Source: CAYGKP01 sp964350605 (GTDB lineage: Bacteria > Bacteroidota > Bacteroidia > Cytophagales > JAAEPT01). Taken from it: 8,196 nt of DNA. Positions 6,064 through 8,196 of this stretch are shown one piece after another. The notes under the pieces are model-generated. The model worked only from the letters and a program-made list of their open reading frames with translations, did not search any database and had not been told where the DNA came from. Made by a program: the position numbers and the translations under genes. The stretch spans positions 1 to 8,196 of the forward strand of contig CAYGKP010000109.1 of NCBI GenBank assembly GCA_964350605.1, written 5' to 3'. Position 1 is the stretch's first letter; every line of letters begins with the position of its first letter.

Positions 6064-6854
6064 AGGGACGTGGTTGTAGTGGTTGATTCGAAGGCGAGTA
6101 ACACCGGGCCCACCCCCACGAAGCTGTCCAGGCCGAGGCCCTGAAGCTGCGTACCGAGCCGTTGGTGGTGAAGCCGCTGGCCCTCCTCATCGAGGATCAA
6201 CCAGTGAACTTCCAGGCCGCCTTCGGCTTCCAGGTGAGCGCACAGGCTAAGAACGCCCTTTTCGGCCAAATAGTCCACCGGCCCCGTGGGTAGGTGGCCC
6301 AATTCTTCCGCCACGAAGCCCGCAACGGTCTGGTAATGTTCGCTGCCGGGCGCATAGCTGACTGGCAGATGAAGGTCTTCCGCGCCGTTTCGCAAGGGGG
6401 TGAGGGCCAAGCTCGGGTCGGCTGGGCCTTCTGATTTGGCTTGGCCCGAGGAAAGATCGAGTTCGATCCAGACGGCTTCTTTCTCGGGGTGCTCGACCCA
6501 AAGTCGGTCTTCCGAGTAGCCCACCACACCGCGGCCCGGGGCAACCCAACGCTGTTTGCCCGTAGCCAGATCGAATGCCAGCAACCGAGCAGGTACGGGC
6601 GACTCGCCGCTTTGCAGTTCGTAGAGCAGGGCCAGCTTGCTGGTAAATCCGTGGACACCCGACCACCAGGTGCTTGGCGGAACTTGTAGGGTGGTGAGCG
6701 GTTTAAGAGTGGGAAGTCCCAGGACTTGATACCGAACCGTGCGGTGCTCGCCCTCACGGAGTTCCACCACCAGCCGTCCCGCGTCGAGTGCCCACATTCG
6801 CCAGAGGCGGGCCTCAAGGTTGCGGCGGAAAAGCGTAGGTTGGTTGAATGCCAC
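6042..6854 (-). CDS. DUF4905-like protein, first gene of the leftward cluster
   Basis: Probably a DUF4905-type protein, a Bacteroidota family without known function. With the GTG start at 6854 it has 270 residues. Visible features are the N-terminal FNQPTLFRR and LWRMWALDAG, VVELRE, a WWSGVHGF segment (about residues 63-70), and LLAFDLATGKQRW (91-103), which looks like a beta-propeller blade (PQQ-type repeat). No signal peptide or membrane segment is apparent. The start is uncertain: an ATG at 6908 in frame would give 288 residues but overlaps the start of the divergent nfeD gene by 9 bases, and the added residues look like untranslated sequence, so I prefer the GTG. The frame stays open further, to 7172, but that part is antisense to nfeD. 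It overlaps the LysM gene by 22 bases. The family name is recalled from overall pattern and is only moderately sure. Confidence 0.75.
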   Translation of the reverse strand: MAFNQPTLFRRNLEARLWRMWALDAGRLVVELREGEHRTVRYQVLGLPTLKPLTTLQVPPSTWWSGVHGFTSKLALLYELQSGESPVPARLLAFDLATGKQRWVAPGRGVVGYSEDRLWVEHPEKEAVWIELDLSSGQAKSEGPADPSLALTPLRNGAEDLHLPVSYAPGSEHYQTVAGFVAEELGHLPTGPVDYLAEKGVLSLCAHLEAEGGLEVHWLILDEEGQRLHHQRLGTQLQGLGLDSFVGVGPVLLAFESTTTTTSLCAFSLS

Positions 6855-6873
6855 TGGGGTTTCGGTACATTTC
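6844..6873 (+). promoter_or_regulatory. Candidate promoter for nfeD
   Basis: TTG at 6844-6846 is followed after 19 bases by TACATTTC (6866-6873), which matches TAnnTTTG at all defined bases but the last. Transcription would start near 6880, giving a leader of about 20 bases before the ATG at 6900. The element sits over the start of the divergent DUF4905-like gene. Confidence 0.4.
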
Positions 6874-6899
6874 GGATGGCAAGGTAGCAGGTGAAACAC

Positions 6900-8196
6900 A
6901 TGGATCATTTCCCCAAAGCGTTTCGGCGCGTCGTGGTCGCGCTGGCGGCTTTTCTGATGTTGGCCTCGGCCATTCCTGAAGATCAGATGGCACCTGTGCC
7001 CGAAGTGCTTGTGCCCAGCCAGGGCGACAGCCTGCGGGTGTTGGTGCTGGAGATTCGCGACGTGATCGACCCGCGCACGAATCGCTACCTGCAACTTGGC
7101 ATGGACAAAGCCGAAGCCGAGGGCTACGACATCGTCCTGCTCGACATGAACACTTACGGAGGCGGCGTGCAAGATGCCGACGAGATGTCAGCGCGGCTGC
7201 TGCGCTCAACGATTCCGACGTACGTGTACATCAACGAGAACGCGGGCTCGGCGGGCTCGTTCATTTCCATTTCTTGCGACAGCATTTACATGAGTCCCGG
7301 CGCGGTGATCGGGGCTTCGACGGTCGTGAACCAGACGGGGGAAGTGGCTCCTGCCAAATACCAAGATTTCATGCGCTCGAAGATGCGCGCGGCAGCGGAA
7401 CAGACGGGCCGCGATCCCGAGATGGCCGCCAAGTTCGTAGGGGAAGCCCTCGATACCGACTCGGCCAAGGTGCTGGCCATGACCGCTTCGGAGGCCATCG
7501 AGAACGGCTTCTGTGAGGGGCAGGTCAATAGCCTGCTGGAAATCTTCGAGCAGTATGGCCAGACGAAAGTCAAACTCGAGGTGTTCGAACTCGACATGGG
7601 CGAAGCCCTCATTCGCCTGCTCATCAACCCGGCAGTTAAGGGCATCCTCATGCTCCTGATTCTTGGTGGCCTTTACTTCGAATTGCAGACCCCCGGGGTG
7701 GGCTTTCCGTTGCTGGCGGCACTCGTGGGGGTCGTGCTCTACTTCCTGCCCGACTACCTGCACCACCTGCTGGCCCAGTGGGAAATCCTGCTGTTTGTCA
7801 TCGGGCTGGCCTTACTGGCCCTTGAAATCTTCGTGATACCCGGCTTTGGGGTGGCCGGTATTTCGGGCATTGTGCTGATAATCGCCTCGCTGTTCCTTTC
7901 GATGATTGGCAATGACGGCCTGGACTTCGGACCTGTGCCGAGCAAAGCCTTGGCCGCCGCGGCGACGGTGACCGTTCTCAGCTTTACGATCCTGATTGGG
8001 GGCGTGCTGCTGGTCGCCAGCCGGATTCCCAAGAGCAAATGGCTGGGTCGTGTCGCCTTGCAGGACGAGATTTCGGTCGATGCCTCGGGTCGCCCGAAGA
8101 ATGACCCCAACCTTGGTCGCTTAGCCGTGACTACAACCGACCTTCACCCGCCGGGCCGCATCACCTTGGACGACCGTGTCTGGGATGCAACCACCC
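6900..8196 (+). CDS. NfeD-family membrane-bound serine protease, 3' end cut off
   Basis: A ClpP-fold Ser/Lys membrane protease of the NfeD1b long type; relatives act with stomatin/flotillin-like proteins in membrane quality control. The frame is open from ATG 6900 to the window edge (432 codons), so it has no stop here. After an N-terminal hydrophobic segment (about residues 8-24) comes the protease domain (about 45-230). It shows DMNTYGGGV (82-90, the oxyanion-type loop), NAGSAGSFISI (114-124) with probable nucleophile S117, and probable general base K153. Four or five membrane segments lie at about 247-376. The C-terminal soluble OB-fold NfeD domain begins near 385 and shows GRLAVTTTDLHPPGRI (406-421) before the cut. 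About 20-40 residues are probably missing. Catalytic assignments are by motif position relative to the archaeal PH1510 protein. No stomatin gene is visible; it could lie to the right. Confidence 0.93.
   Translation, partial: MDHFPKAFRRVVVALAAFLMLASAIPEDQMAPVPEVLVPSQGDSLRVLVLEIRDVIDPRTNRYLQLGMDKAEAEGYDIVLLDMNTYGGGVQDADEMSARLLRSTIPTYVYINENAGSAGSFISISCDSIYMSPGAVIGASTVVNQTGEVAPAKYQDFMRSKMRAAAEQTGRDPEMAAKFVGEALDTDSAKVLAMTASEAIENGFCEGQVNSLLEIFEQYGQTKVKLEVFELDMGEALIRLLINPAVKGILMLLILGGLYFELQTPGVGFPLLAALVGVVLYFLPDYLHHLLAQWEILLFVIGLALLALEIFVIPGFGVAGISGIVLIIASLFLSMIGNDGLDFGPVPSKALAAAATVTVLSFTILIGGVLLVASRIPKSKWLGRVALQDEISVDASGRPKNDPNLGRLAVTTTDLHPPGRITLDDRVWDATT

Noticed and set aside
7206..7766. Reverse-strand open frame of 186 codons inside nfeD
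   Set aside because: It is antisense to well-supported nfeD coding sequence, and its His/Arg-rich product matches nothing I recognise.
1..8196. A defence system, mobile element, CRISPR array or biosynthetic cluster
   Set aside because: No transposase, integrase, nuclease-helicase set, direct-repeat array or assembly-line enzyme was found; every sizable open region is explained by the genes listed.

Overview
The window looks like ordinary chromosome from a fairly GC-rich member of the Bacteroidota. Three things point there. Several start regions carry the TTG / TAnnTTTG promoter type of that phylum. Shine-Dalgarno sequences are weak or absent. Several genes are of kinds common in the phylum: a DUF2400/TIGR02757 protein, a DUF4905-like protein, a LysM protein with an RlpA-like tail, and an NfeD-type membrane protease. 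kdsA shows a Gram-negative cell that makes Kdo for its outer-membrane lipopolysaccharide. I cannot name the genus.

Layout, left to right. The 5' part of rpsF (ribosomal protein bS6) runs leftward off the window from 285. A 142-base divergent region (286-427) holds its promoter and a perfect 10-bp hairpin. Rightward follows a secreted thioredoxin-like protein (428-1384). It converges on a leftward gene for a membrane-anchored coiled-coil protein (1395-2381). A short divergent spacer leads to a rightward pair: a TPMT-like methyltransferase (2448-3029) and kdsA (3032-3862), two bases apart. kdsA converges on a leftward cluster of four genes. In transcription order these are a DUF4905-like protein (6854-6042), a triple-LysM protein (6063-5116), a DUF2400 protein (5109-4315) and a TerB-like protein (4263-3859). 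A rightward nfeD gene starts at 6900 and runs off the right edge.

How the genes fit together. The four-gene leftward cluster is tightly packed: a 22-base overlap, then a 6-base gap, then a 51-base gap holding a terminator-like inverted repeat. The first three genes are probably one transcript. kdsA and the TerB-like gene share a CTAG at their stops, so nothing separates them. Several products act in the envelope (Kdo synthesis, LysM wall binding, secreted thioredoxin, membrane protease, membrane coiled coil), but the sequence does not tie them into one pathway.

No gene-free stretch exceeds 300 bases. I see no tRNA, rRNA, insertion sequence, CRISPR array, phage gene or recognisable defence system. 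I do not find a clear new multi-gene system. The points most worth following are the glycosylase-like motifs in the DUF2400 protein, the rpsF leader hairpin, the uncharacterised coiled-coil protein, and the small inverted repeat at 4272-4289.
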